Source of the DNA: Aromatoleum petrolei
GTDB lineage: Bacteria > Pseudomonadota > Gammaproteobacteria > Burkholderiales > Rhodocyclaceae
Direction of reading: 5' to 3'
DNA length: 64,000 nucleotides
Assembly (NCBI RefSeq): GCF_017894385.1
Contig: NZ_CP059560.1
Span: 2,604,001 to 2,668,000, forward strand
Shown: piece after piece, positions 12,258 through 21,030 of the stretch
Layout: each line of letters opens with the position of its first letter
How positions within the stretch are numbered: position 1 is the first letter of the stretch
Notes under the pieces: generated by a model
What the model saw: only the letters and a program-made list of their open reading frames with translations
Told to the model about the DNA's origin: nothing
Databases searched by the model: none
Program-made: the position numbers and the translations under genes

Positions 12258-14176
12258 GCGGATTTCGCCTGCGTCGCGTCGGTGCCGCGGCTGCGCGCGA
12301 CCAGTTCGCGACGCTTCAGCCACACCAGCAGCAGCGAGATCGCCGCGGGCGTGACGCCCTGGATGCGACCTGCCTGACCGATGGTTTCAGGCTTGTGCAG
12401 GTTGAGCTTCTGCTGCACTTCCTTGGACAGGCCGCGCACCTCGGCGTAGTCGAGCTCGGCGGGCAGGCGCGTGGATTCGGCCTGCAGCTGCTTGGCGACC
12501 TCGTCCTGCTGACGGTCGATGTAGCCCTGGTACTTGGCGGCGATCTCCAGCTGTTCGATGACCTGCGGGTCGGTTTCCGGAGTCTCCGGTGCCCCGGGCA
12601 GGGTCATGAGGTCCGCATATCGGATGTTCGGACGGCGCAGCAGCTCGAAGAACCGGTATTCGCGTTCCAGCGCCTTGCCGACGACGCGCTCGGCGTCCGC
12701 GGCGGGAACGCGCTCGGGAACCGCCCAGGTGGCCTTGAGGCGTGCCGTTTCGCGCTCGATCGCTTCGCGTTTGCGGCAGAAGGCTTCCCAGCGGACGTCA
12801 TCGACGAGCCCCAGCTCGCGGCCCTTTTCGGTCAGGCGCAGGTCGGCATTGTCCTCGCGCAGGGACAGGCGGTATTCGGCGCGCGACGTGAACATGCGGT
12901 AGGGCTCGGCGACGCCGCGGGTGATGAGGTCGTCGACGAGAACGCCGAGATAGGCTTCGTCGCGGCGCGGGCACCAGGCTTCGCGTCCCTGCACCTGCAG
13001 CGCGGCGTTGGCGCCGGCGAGCAGCCCCTGCGCGGCAGCTTCCTCGTAGCCAGTGGTGCCGTTGATCTGGCCGGCGAAGAAGAGGCCGCGGAAAGTCTTG
13101 GTCTCGAGGCTGGATTTGAGGTTGCGCGGGTCGAAGTAATCGTATTCGATCGCGTAGCCGGGACGCAGGATGTGGGCATTCTCGAGGCCGCGGATCGAGC
13201 GCACGACGGCAAGCTGGACGTCGAAGGGGAGCGAGGTGGAGATCCCGTTGGGGTAGATCTCGTGCGTCGTGAGGCCTTCGGGCTCGAGGAAGATGTTGTG
13301 GCTGTCCTTGTCGGCGAAGCGGTGGATCTTGTCCTCGATCGACGGGCAGTAGCGCGGGCCGACGCCCTCGATGACGCCGGAGTACATCGGCGAGCGGTCG
13401 AGGTTGGCGCGGATGATGTCGTGCGTGCCCTGATTGGTATGCGTGATCCAGCACGATAGCTGGCGCGGATGCTGGGTGGCCGAGCCGAGGAAGCTGAACA
13501 CCGGCACGGGGTCGTCGCCGGGCTGCTCCTGCATCACCGAGAAGTCGATGGTACGCGCGTCGAGGCGCGGCGGGGTGCCGGTCTTCAGCCGCCCCTGCGG
13601 GAGCTTGAGTTCCTTGAGGCGCCGGCCGAGCGAGATCGCCGGGGGATCGCCAGCGCGGCCGGCGGAGTAGTGTTCGAGGCCGACGTGCACGAGGCCGTTG
13701 AGGAAGGTGCCGGCGGTGAGCACGACGGCGGGGGCCTCGAAGGCGAGGCCGATCTGCGTGACGACGCCGGTGACGCGGTCGCCGGCGACGGTGATGTCGT
13801 CAACGGCCTGCTGGAACAGCCACAGGTTGGGCTGATTTTCGAGGCGGCGACGGATCGCGGCCTTGTACAGCACGCGATCGGCCTGGGCGCGGGTCGCGCG
13901 CACGGCGGGGCCCTTCGAGGCGTTGAGGATGCGGAACTGGATGCCGCCCTCGTCGGTGGCGGCAGCCATCGCGCCGCCGAGCGCATCGACTTCCTTGACG
14001 AGGTGGCCCTTGCCGATGCCGCCGATCGACGGGTTGCAGCTCATCTGGCCGAGGGTTTCGATGTTGTGCGTGAGGAGCAGGGTTTTCGCGCCCATGCGCG
14101 CGGACGCGAGGGCGGCTTCGGTGCCGGCATGGCCGCCGCCGACAACGATGACATCGAAACGGGAGGGATAGAGCAT
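12254..14176 (-). CDS. mnmG: tRNA uridine-5-carboxymethylaminomethyl modification enzyme MnmG (GidA)
   Basis: 640 residues, full length. FAD-binding GGGHAG at 13-18, conserved [22 protein letters not shown] near residue 48, and C-terminal helical domain that contacts MnmE. With MnmE it places the cmnm5 group on the wobble uridine of several tRNAs. First gene of the mnmG-rsmG-parAB operon. Confidence 0.97.
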   Translation of the reverse strand: MLYPSRFDVIVVGGGHAGTEAALASARMGAKTLLLTHNIETLGQMSCNPSIGGIGKGHLVKEVDALGGAMAAATDEGGIQFRILNASKGPAVRATRAQADRVLYKAAIRRRLENQPNLWLFQQAVDDITVAGDRVTGVVTQIGLAFEAPAVVLTAGTFLNGLVHVGLEHYSAGRAGDPPAISLGRRLKELKLPQGRLKTGTPPRLDARTIDFSVMQEQPGDDPVPVFSFLGSATQHPRQLSCWITHTNQGTHDIIRANLDRSPMYSGVIEGVGPRYCPSIEDKIHRFADKDSHNIFLEPEGLTTHEIYPNGISTSLPFDVQLAVVRSIRGLENAHILRPGYAIEYDYFDPRNLKSSLETKTFRGLFFAGQINGTTGYEEAAAQGLLAGANAALQVQGREAWCPRRDEAYLGVLVDDLITRGVAEPYRMFTSRAEYRLSLREDNADLRLTEKGRELGLVDDVRWEAFCRKREAIERETARLKATWAVPERVPAADAERVVGKALEREYRFFELLRRPNIRYADLMTLPGAPETPETDPQVIEQLEIAAKYQGYIDRQQDEVAKQLQAESTRLPAELDYAEVRGLSKEVQQKLNLHKPETIGQAGRIQGVTPAAISLLLVWLKRRELVARSRGTDATQAKSA

Positions 14177-14255
14177 GGCGCACCCCGGCGCGGATGAGGC
14201 GAAAGACGCGGGATTTTACGCTGTTGCGCTGCGAAAGCCTAGTGTTCCCCGCCCC

Positions 14256-14299
14256 TGTTCCACGGAAAAGTGATTTCCAAACAGTTACTTGCCATAATA
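14256..14299 (-). promoter_or_regulatory. mnmG upstream region: AT-rich -10 candidate and parS-like half site
   Basis: The 173 bases between mnmG and the KTSC gene hold a TATTAT box on the minus strand (14294-14299) without a clear -35 box. They also hold TGTTCCACG at 14256-14264, which equals the left half of the parS consensus, but the right half matches only three of eight bases. A GGAAA-N5-TTTCC palindrome overlaps at 14264-14278. These may form the mnmG control region; which parts act is unknown. Confidence 0.35.
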
Positions 14300-14349
14300 T
14301 TCCGGCGAGATGGGCAAGCGACGCGGAGCCCGCGCCGCATGCTCGGAGA

Positions 14350-14568
14350 TCATTTCACGCGTCTGGCGGTGAACTCGTCCTCGATGTTGTCGTGGTAGTA
14401 GCTCGCCGGGGCGCCGCTGGCGAGGAAGCGGCGTGCGATCTCGTCGCCGACGCCGCTGTACTGGACGATGCTGCCGGTGTCGAATTCGATTTCGAGGATG
14501 CGTGCGCCGCGGTCGTAGCCGGCGGAACGGATGCCACCTCGGCGGATGGGTTTGCGTTCGATGCTCAT
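14350..14568 (-). CDS. KTSC domain protein
   Basis: 72-residue protein consisting of one KTSC domain (pattern I-R-S-A-G-Y-D, ILEIEFDTGSIVQYSGV, then YYHDNIEDEF). KTSC domains occur alone in small bacterial proteins, or next to lysyl-tRNA synthetase domains, and their role is unknown. The start at 14568 is chosen because AGGAG lies seven bases upstream. It is transcribed toward mnmG but is separated from it by a 173-base control region. Confidence 0.8.
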   Translation of the reverse strand: MSIERKPIRRGGIRSAGYDRGARILEIEFDTGSIVQYSGVGDEIARRFLASGAPASYYHDNIEDEFTARRVK

Positions 14569-14647
14569 CGTCACTCCTTGCACGGGCTGTGCGGTCCGCC
14601 CATTCGACTGCAAGGACGGCGGAGAGTAAAGCGCGGCACGGCGGACA

Positions 14648-14676
14648 TTGCCAACCCCTGCGCCGTTAGGGATACT
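14648..14676 (+). promoter_or_regulatory. Sigma70-type promoter of yjdM/phnA
   Basis: TTGCCA (14648-14653), 17-base spacer, GATACT (14671-14676). Five of six and four of six consensus matches. The start of transcription would lie near 14683, about 30 bases upstream of the ATG at 14714. Confidence 0.55.
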
Positions 14677-14713
14677 GCGGGCCTTTTTCGCACCTGCGAT
14701 CAGCGAGGACACC

Positions 14714-15055
14714 ATGTCGAACATCCCGGCCTGCCCCCAATGCACCCTGGAAAACACCTATCCGGACGGAGCGAACTACGTATGCGCGGACTGCGGTTAC
14801 GAATGGCCGATGGCCGAGGCAGCAGCGGCTGAGGACGAGGCCGAGGCAGTCGTCAAGGATGCCAATGGCAACGTGCTGCAGAACGGCGACTCGGTGGTGC
14901 TGATCAAGGACCTGAAGGTGAAGGGCTCGTCGATCACGCTCAAGGTCGGCACCAAGGTGAAGAGCATCCGCCTCGTCGGCGGCGATCACGAGGTCGACTG
15001 CAGGATGGACGGCGGCAACTTCATGCTGAAGGCGTGCTACCTGAAGAAGGTGTGA
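14714..15055 (+). CDS. yjdM: Zinc-ribbon protein YjdM (PhnA family)
   Basis: 113 residues. N-terminal zinc ribbon with Cys7, Cys10, Cys24 and Cys27 (IPACPQCT and CADCGYEWP), an acidic Ala/Glu linker, then a small beta domain (VKDANGNVLQNGDSVVLIKDLKVKG and IRLVGGDHEVDCRMDGG). This is the YjdM/PhnA family, once named for alkylphosphonate use but not a phosphonate enzyme itself; its role remains unclear. Single gene with its own promoter and a strong terminator. Confidence 0.92.
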   Translation: MSNIPACPQCTLENTYPDGANYVCADCGYEWPMAEAAAAEDEAEAVVKDANGNVLQNGDSVVLIKDLKVKGSSITLKVGTKVKSIRLVGGDHEVDCRMDGGNFMLKACYLKKV

Positions 15056-15059
15056 CCAC

Positions 15060-15081
15060 CGGGGGCGGCGCCCCGCCCCCG
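15060..15081. terminator. Hairpin between yjdM and gltL
   Basis: Perfect 9-bp stem CGGGGGCGG/CCGCCCCCG with a four-base loop, in the 31-base gap between converging genes. All-GC stem without a T-tract; likely acts for both directions. Confidence 0.6.
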
Positions 15082-15086
15082 ATGTC

Positions 15087-15815
15087 TCAGTGATTGAGGA
15101 TCTTCGCGAGAAAGGTCTGCGCGCGTTCGGAGCGCGGCTGGCCGAAGAAATCTTCCTTCGCCGCGTCCTCGACGATGGCCCCGCGGTCCATGAAGATCAC
15201 GCGGTTGGCGACCTTGCGCGCGAAACCCATCTCGTGCGTGACGCACATCATCGTCATGCCTTCGTGGGCGAGCTGCACCATGACGTCGAGCACCTCGTTG
15301 ATCATCTCGGGGTCGAGCGCCGAGGTGGGTTCGTCGAACAGCATGCAGATCGGGTCCATCGCGAGTGCGCGCGCGATCGCGACGCGCTGCTGCTGGCCGC
15401 CGGAGAGCTGGCCGGGGAACTTCGCCGCGTGCGCCTTGAGGCCGACGCGGTCGAGGAGCTTGATGCCCTTGTCGACGGCCTCTTCCCGGCTGCGGCCGAG
15501 CACCTTGATCTGCGCGATCGCGAGATTGTCGGTGATCGTCATGTGCGGGAAGAGCTCGAAATTCTGGAACACCATGCCGACCTTGGCACGCAGCTTGGGC
15601 AGGTCGGTCTTGGGGTTCTCGACGGCGATGCCATTGACGATGATGCTGCCCTGCTGGAAGGGTTCGAGCGCATTGACGCACTTGATCAGCGTCGATTTGC
15701 CTGAGCCGGAGGGGCCGCACACGACGACGACCTCGCTCTTGCTCACCTGGGTCGTGCAGTCGGTCAGCACCTGGAAGCTGCCGTACCACTTGGAGACGTT
15801 CTTGATCTCGATCAT
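15087..15815 (-). CDS. gltL: Glutamate/aspartate ABC transporter, ATP-binding subunit
   Basis: 242 residues, polar amino-acid uptake ATPase. Walker [10 protein letters not shown] at 34-42, signature LSGGQQQR, Walker [15 protein letters not shown], and the H-loop VTHEMGFAR. Last gene of gltI-J-K-L; 18 bases after gltK. Drives inward transport at the cytosolic face of the inner membrane. Confidence 0.93.
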   Translation of the reverse strand: MIEIKNVSKWYGSFQVLTDCTTQVSKSEVVVVCGPSGSGKSTLIKCVNALEPFQQGSIIVNGIAVENPKTDLPKLRAKVGMVFQNFELFPHMTITDNLAIAQIKVLGRSREEAVDKGIKLLDRVGLKAHAAKFPGQLSGGQQQRVAIARALAMDPICMLFDEPTSALDPEMINEVLDVMVQLAHEGMTMMCVTHEMGFARKVANRVIFMDRGAIVEDAAKEDFFGQPRSERAQTFLAKILNH

Positions 15816-15833
15816 CGTTGCTGGCTCCGTGAC

Positions 15834-16514
15834 TTAGCGGATGATGGCGATGCGCGATTGCAGCCGCTTCACGAGGCGCGAAAGCGTGAAGCAGATGACG
15901 AAATAGACGACCGCGACGGTGGTGTACATCTCGACCGGGCGCAGGTCGCGCTGCGTGATCTTGTCGGCCGCGCCAAAGAAGTCGGTGGCGCCGATGGCAT
16001 AGACCAGAGAAACGTCCTGGAACAGGATGATGGTCTGCGTCAGCAGCACCGGCAGCATGTTGCGGAAGGCCTGCGGCAGCACGACGAAGCGCATCGTCTG
16101 GCCGTAGGTGAAGCCGAGCGCGTAGCCGGCGGCGATCTGGCCCCTGGGGATGGACTGGATGCCCGAGCGCATGATCTCCGAGTAATACGCGGCCTCGAAG
16201 ATCGTGAAGGTGAAGTAGGCCGAGTTGGCGGCGCCGATCGGCGTCGATTTTCCGGTGATCATCTGCAGCACCAGTGGGATGATGAGGTAGAAGGCGAGGA
16301 TCACCTGCACCAGCGGCACGCTGCGGAAGATGTTGACGTAGCCGGCAGCGAACCACTGCAGTGGCACGATCGAGGACAGACGCATCAGCGCGAGCACCGT
16401 GCCGATGAGGATGCCGCCGAGCATCGCGGTGACGGTGACCTGCAGCGTGTAGCGCAGCCCCTCGGCGAGGAAGGCCCAGTTCTGGGTGATGACGGAGAAG
16501 TCGAAATCGCTCAT
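15834..16514 (-). CDS. gltK: Glutamate/aspartate ABC transporter, permease
   Basis: 226 residues, HisM/GltK-type permease with about five membrane helices and the coupling (EAA-like) motif around SGIQSIPRGQIAAGYALGFTY. Forms a heterodimer with GltJ. 12 bases after gltJ. Confidence 0.92.
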   Translation of the reverse strand: MSDFDFSVITQNWAFLAEGLRYTLQVTVTAMLGGILIGTVLALMRLSSIVPLQWFAAGYVNIFRSVPLVQVILAFYLIIPLVLQMITGKSTPIGAANSAYFTFTIFEAAYYSEIMRSGIQSIPRGQIAAGYALGFTYGQTMRFVVLPQAFRNMLPVLLTQTIILFQDVSLVYAIGATDFFGAADKITQRDLRPVEMYTTVAVVYFVICFTLSRLVKRLQSRIAIIR

Positions 16515-16526
16515 GTCACGGCCTCC

Positions 16527-17264
16527 TCACTTGCTGCCCTTCGTGCCGACGATGAGCCCGGGCACGCGCGTGCGGGCCTCGACGAAGGCGAGGATGCGGT
16601 TCATGACGAAGGCGAGGGTGAAGTAGCACAGGGTCACGACGATGGTGATCTCGAGCACCTGCGAGGTCTTCTCGATGATCTGCTTGTACTGGAAGTACAG
16701 CTCGAGGATGCCGACCGCGTAGGTGACGGCCGAATTCTTGAAGATGTTCATCGCCTCGGACGTGAGCGCCGGCAACACGATGCGGTAGGCCATGGGCAGG
16801 CGCACGTAGCGGTAGGTCTGCCACTCGGTGAAGCCCAGGGCGAGGCCGGCGTTGCGCTGACCGCGCGACAGCGAGTTGATGCCGGCCTTGACCTGCTCGG
16901 CGATGCGCGCGGCGGTGTAGAGGCCCAGGCCGACGATCGCGGTGACGAAGTAGGGCAGGTCCTGCTTCATCCAGATGCCAATGTTCTCGGGCACCAGCTC
17001 CGGCACGACGAAGAACCACATGAAGAGCTGGACGATCAGCGGGATGTTGCGGAAGAGGTCCACATAGGCGTCGCCGAGGCCCACCAGCCCGCGGTTTGGC
17101 GTGGTGCGCATGACGCCGAGGACCGAGCCGAGGATCAGCGCGACGGCGAGCGCGGCGAGCGAGACGAAGGTGGTCCAGCCGAGACCGGACAGGATCCAGT
17201 CGTAATACTTGAGACCGTCGTCGGTCTCCTGGAAGAAGAACATCCAGTCCCAATGGTAGTTCAT
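16527..17264 (-). CDS. gltJ: Glutamate/aspartate ABC transporter, permease
   Basis: 245 residues, second permease with the coupling motif EQVKAGINSLSRGQRNAGLALG and several membrane helices (for example TTFVSLAALAVALILGSVLG). It starts MNYHWDWMFFFQE, which resembles GltJ. A 91-base gap with a strong hairpin separates it from gltI. Confidence 0.92.
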   Translation of the reverse strand: MNYHWDWMFFFQETDDGLKYYDWILSGLGWTTFVSLAALAVALILGSVLGVMRTTPNRGLVGLGDAYVDLFRNIPLIVQLFMWFFVVPELVPENIGIWMKQDLPYFVTAIVGLGLYTAARIAEQVKAGINSLSRGQRNAGLALGFTEWQTYRYVRLPMAYRIVLPALTSEAMNIFKNSAVTYAVGILELYFQYKQIIEKTSQVLEITIVVTLCYFTLAFVMNRILAFVEARTRVPGLIVGTKGSK

Positions 17265-17316
17265 GCGAACTGCCCTCCCTGGGCGGCGCGCGGGCGCCGG
17301 GTTTGTCGGATGTCGG

Positions 17317-17347
17317 GGCGCGGCGGCAGCGGGACGGCCGCCGCGCC
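17317..17347 (-). terminator. Intercistronic hairpin between gltI and gltJ
   Basis: Perfect 11-bp all-GC stem (GGCGCGGCGGC/GCCGCCGCGCC on the minus strand reading) around a nine-base loop, starting nine bases after the gltI stop. No T-tract follows. Such hairpins behind a binding-protein gene are known to shield the upstream message and to cut read-through, so that the binding protein is made in excess over the permeases; that role here is inference. Confidence 0.65.
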
Positions 17348-17355
17348 GGGGCCGG

Positions 17356-18252
17356 TTACTCGACGCCCTTGTCGGTCGGGTTCTGGAACGCGGCCTTCAC
17401 CGCCGCGCTCATCGGGAAGTTGAGGTTCACGTTGCGCGGCGGGATCGGGTTCATGAACCACTTGGCGTACAGTTTCTCGGCCTCGCCGGACTTCATCAGG
17501 CCGGTGAGGGTCTTGTCGACGATCGCCTTGATCGGTGCGTCGTCCTTGCGCATCATGACCGCATAGGGTTCGTCACGCAGCGATGGACCGACGATCTCGA
17601 AATTGGCCGGGTTCTTGGAGCTGGCGATCAGGCCGGCGAGCAGGATGTCATCCATGACGAAGGCGGCGGCGCGGGCGCTCTCGACCATCAGGAAGGAGTC
17701 GGCGTGGTCCTTGCCGTAGATGTTCCTGACGTCGATGGTCTTGCCCTTCTCGTTCATCTTGATGAGCTGGTCGGACGTCGTGCCGGTGGTGGTGACGACC
17801 GGCTTGCCGTTGAGGTCGCCGATGTCCTTGACGCCCGAGTCCTTGCGCACGGCCATGCGCACGCTGGTGACGAAGTAGGCCACCGAGAAGCCGACCTGCT
17901 GCTGGCGCGCGACGCTGTTGGTGGTCGACCCGCACTCGAGGTCGATGGTGCCGTTCTGCATCAGCGGAATGCGGTTCTGCGAGGTCACCGCCTGGTAGTT
18001 CACCTGCAGGCTGGGCAGCTTCAGCTCGGCCTTGATCGCATCGACGGCCTTGGCGCACAGGTCCATCGCGTAGCCGATGGGCTTCTGGTTGGCGTCGAGG
18101 TAGGAGAAAGGCACCGAGGATTCGCGATGGCCGATCGTGATCGCGCCGGAATCCTTGATCTTCTGCAATGTGCCGGTGAGCTGGGCATGGGCGGGCGCGG
18201 CGAGACCGGCGACGGAGAGGCACAGGGCGAGGGCGGTGAGGGACTTGCGCAT
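17356..18252 (-). CDS. gltI: Glutamate/aspartate periplasmic binding protein
   Basis: 298 residues. Signal peptide MRKSLTALALCLSVAGLAAPAHA, then the type II binding fold: LQKIKDSGAITIGHRESSVP, DLCAKAVDAIKAEL, CGSTTNSVARQQQVGFSVAYF. Length and features fit GltI/DEBP. The ATG at 18252 is the only one that yields a clean signal peptide. First gene of the glt operon. Confidence 0.92.
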   Translation of the reverse strand: MRKSLTALALCLSVAGLAAPAHAQLTGTLQKIKDSGAITIGHRESSVPFSYLDANQKPIGYAMDLCAKAVDAIKAELKLPSLQVNYQAVTSQNRIPLMQNGTIDLECGSTTNSVARQQQVGFSVAYFVTSVRMAVRKDSGVKDIGDLNGKPVVTTTGTTSDQLIKMNEKGKTIDVRNIYGKDHADSFLMVESARAAAFVMDDILLAGLIASSKNPANFEIVGPSLRDEPYAVMMRKDDAPIKAIVDKTLTGLMKSGEAEKLYAKWFMNPIPPRNVNLNFPMSAAVKAAFQNPTDKGVE

Positions 18253-18690
18253 GAACGGACTCCAATTGTGTTGGTTCGGAAATGCGGAGGACGGCTCTAT
18301 TGCCCAGTAAGGCGTGAGCAGCGCGGCGGGTGACAGCCGCCCACGCCCATCGTAAAGCATGGCGAGGTTCGCGGGCATAAGGATCAACCCGAGTGTCCGC
18401 TCGTGCATGCGCCCGCGCTGCTTTACACATTGTAACCGGCACCGGCCCGATGTCCCCGGCATTCTGGACACGGTCGCCCGGGGGTGGCAGCCGCGCGGCG
18501 GCGCGCGCTTCGTCTGCGGGCAGGCGTCGCGAACGCGGCGGTGGATCGTCGCGTCGGACACGAGGTATGGTTATCGGGGCACACGTGACCGAACTCCTTC
18601 GAGCGGGAGCGTGCTTCAAATATAGTTCAGCGGCGAGGGGGCGCCAGATCGCCTGACGGCGCGCCCCACGGCGAATCGGCGAGGAGGACG
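18253..18690. other. 438-base intergenic region between gltI and the WD40 gene
   Basis: Divergent control region with no convincing gene. On the gltI side the minus strand shows a GGCGTG/CACGCC structure (18311-18347), which encloses a second GGCGGG/CCGCCC stem and would lie in the gltI leader. A TTACA-CAT-TGTAA palindrome (18423-18435) overlaps a TACAAT -10 box that has only a weak GGGACA -35 partner 16 bases away. No remnant of a STAND NTPase or effector domain was found upstream of the WD40 frame. Confidence 0.4.
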
Positions 18691-20952
18691 GTGGTGGCAT
18701 CATCTGCGGATGGCATGGTCGCGGAACTGCTGACGGAAGAGCGTCCGGCAAGACGCAGCGACAAGGGCGGTGCCGGCGGACTTGATCCCGGCGCGGATCC
18801 CTCCGCCATCGCGCGACGCATGCGGCGGCGCGCGATCGGGCTGGGCATCCTTGCGCTCCTGCTGGCCATTGTGGCAATCGCGACGCTGATCGCACGACAG
18901 GTGGCCGAACTGCAGCGCCGCCAGCAAGCCGAGGTCGCGCTGTCGCTGCAACTGGTCGTCACGGCCTTGCGCCATCTCGAATCCGATCCGGACCTGTCCG
19001 CCCGCGCGGCCGCCGATGCGCTGCGGCGCACTGCGGAGGCCGCGCCTTTCTTGCGCGCCCAGGCCGAGGACGCGGTGCGCCGCAGCCTCGACGGCAGCCG
19101 GCTGCGCCTGAGCTTGCGCGGGCAGGCGGGCCGCATCAATGCAATCGCCTTCAGCCCGGACGGCTCGCAGGTGGCGTCGGCCGGGCAGGAAGGGACGGTG
19201 CGCCTGGCGAATGTCGCCGAAGGCTCGGAGTCCCCGGAGTTGCGCGGACACGAGGGCGAGGTCCGCGATCTCGCCCTCGATCCCGACGGGAAGACCCTCG
19301 CGTCGGTGGGCGAGGACGGCCGCATCGTGCTGTGGGACGTGGTGCGCGGCGAACGGCTGCGCGAGCTGCCGCGACAGCCGGAGCCCTTGAACGCCGTCGC
19401 GTTCGGACCGGACGGGGAAATCGTCGCGACGGTGGGACAGAGCCCGGTCGTGCGGCTGTGGGACGCCGATTCCGGCGGCCTGCTCGCCAACCTCGCCGGC
19501 CACAAGGGGCAGGTGCACGCAGTCGCATTCAGCCCGGACGGACGTCATCTGGCGACCGCCGGCAGCGACGCAACGCTGCGTGTCTGGGATCTCCTGAGCG
19601 GGCGAGTACTGCAGGTGCTCGAGGGGCATACGGACGCGGTTCTTGCGCTCGCGTTCAGTCCGGACGGGCGCTGGCTCGTGAGCGCAGGCGAAGACCGCCG
19701 GGCACGCCTGTGGGAGGTCGGCAGCGGCATCGCGGTACGCGAGCTGGCCGAACAGCCCGGAGCGATCCGTGCCGTCGCATTCAGCCCGGACGGCAGCCTG
19801 CTGGCGACCGGCGGCTCGGACGGCTCCGCGCTGCTTTGGCAAGTGGCAGGTTGCACGCGCGCCGACCGTGAATGCCAGCCGCGTGAGCCCTTCGCCGGCG
19901 ACGGCAACCCGGTCACCGACCTCGCTTTCGACGCCGCCGGGACCACGCTTGCAACGAGCGGAGCCGACGGCAGAGTCAAGCTGTGGGACCTCGCCTTCGA
20001 CCACGCGGGGGCGATCCGCAGCCTCGCCTTCAGTCCCGACAGCAACCGGATCGCGACGGCGGCCCTCGGCACGGGTGCCACGGTGTGGGATCGCGCGAGC
20101 GCGAAGACCCTGCACAGGTTCGCCGTGCCAAACGGCACGACAACGCGCGTCGCATGGAGCCCGGACGGCACCCGCATCGCCACCGCGCAAGGCGACGGCA
20201 GCGCAACGCTGTGGGACGCCGCCGGCGAACGGCCGCCGCTGACGCTGCTCGGACATGCCGGGCGCGTAAATGCCATCGCCTTCAGCAGCGACGGACACCG
20301 CGTCGTCACCGGCGGACGCGACGGGATGGTCGGCGTGTGGGATGCCGCCAGCGGGACCCGGCGCCTGTGGTTGCGCACCGGCACCGCAGCGCTGAACGGT
20401 GTGATCTTCAGCCGCGACGGACACAGCGTGCTGACGGCAGGTGCCGACGGGGCACTCGCGCAATGGAATGCCACCGACGGCAAGCGGCTGCGCAGCCTGC
20501 AGCAACAGGGCGACGAGATCCTCGACCTTGCGCTGAGCCCTGACGGTTCGCTGCTCGCGAGTGCCGGCACCGACCGTGTGGTGCGCCTGTGGGGGCTGAC
20601 GGGCGGAAAGCAGGTGCGCAGCCTGTCTGGGCATGCGGGCGCGATCGATGCGCTTGCATTCAGCCCCGACGGGCGCCTGCTGGCGACGGCCGGACGCGAC
20701 CGCAGCGCGCGCATTTGGGAGGTCGCGAACGGCACGGAGCGGCTGGTGCTGCCGCCGCAGGATGGCGCCGTGCACGCACTGGCCTTCTCGCCCGACGGTC
20801 GCATGCTCGCGACCGGCGGCGCCGACCGGCGCGTGCATTTCCATCCCCTCGATGCGGCGCAGGTCGCGGCGGCGCTGCGCAAACGCGTCACCAGTGGCCT
20901 GACCGATGCGGAATGCGCACAATACCTCGACCGAACCCCCTGTCCGCCCTGA
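18691..20952 (+). CDS. Membrane-anchored 14-repeat WD40 protein
   Basis: 753 residues. A charged cytosolic N-terminus is followed by one membrane helix (about 49-68, IGLGILALLLAIVAIATLIA) and a helical segment (about 69-130) with VALSLQLVVTALRHLESDP and AADALRRTAEAAPFL. Then come 14 WD40 repeats to the end, each with a variant of AFSPDG-x-LATAG-x-D-x-x-x-x-LWD. Fourteen repeats fit two seven-bladed propellers. The helix-plus-linker part closely resembles the stretch between NTPase and WD40 domains in large STAND/caspase-type proteins, yet no NTPase or effector domain is present. The start is GTG: GAGGAGG at 18681-18687 lies three bases before the GTG at 18691 and six before a second GTG at 18694, so 18694 may be the true start. 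Function unknown. Confidence 0.85.
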   Translation: MVASSADGMVAELLTEERPARRSDKGGAGGLDPGADPSAIARRMRRRAIGLGILALLLAIVAIATLIARQVAELQRRQQAEVALSLQLVVTALRHLESDPDLSARAAADALRRTAEAAPFLRAQAEDAVRRSLDGSRLRLSLRGQAGRINAIAFSPDGSQVASAGQEGTVRLANVAEGSESPELRGHEGEVRDLALDPDGKTLASVGEDGRIVLWDVVRGERLRELPRQPEPLNAVAFGPDGEIVATVGQSPVVRLWDADSGGLLANLAGHKGQVHAVAFSPDGRHLATAGSDATLRVWDLLSGRVLQVLEGHTDAVLALAFSPDGRWLVSAGEDRRARLWEVGSGIAVRELAEQPGAIRAVAFSPDGSLLATGGSDGSALLWQVAGCTRADRECQPREPFAGDGNPVTDLAFDAAGTTLATSGADGRVKLWDLAFDHAGAIRSLAFSPDSNRIATAALGTGATVWDRASAKTLHRFAVPNGTTTRVAWSPDGTRIATAQGDGSATLWDAAGERPPLTLLGHAGRVNAIAFSSDGHRVVTGGRDGMVGVWDAASGTRRLWLRTGTAALNGVIFSRDGHSVLTAGADGALAQWNATDGKRLRSLQQQGDEILDLALSPDGSLLASAGTDRVVRLWGLTGGKQVRSLSGHAGAIDALAFSPDGRLLATAGRDRSARIWEVANGTERLVLPPQDGAVHALAFSPDGRMLATGGADRRVHFHPLDAAQVAAALRKRVTSGLTDAECAQYLDRTPCPP

Positions 20953-21030
20953 GCGCCAGGCGCCCAGCACCGCACTGCGTGCTAAGCTGGATACTCATGT
21001 CGGATTCATCGTCTGTGGAGCCATAGGAAC

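Noticed and set aside
12395..13459. Long plus-strand frame opposite mnmG
   Set aside because: Antisense shadow of a strongly conserved gene; no ribosome binding site and no recognisable motif.
14177..14349. Possible replication origin next to mnmG
   Set aside because: No cluster of DnaA boxes (TTATCCACA) and only a short AT-rich stretch; dnaA is not near.
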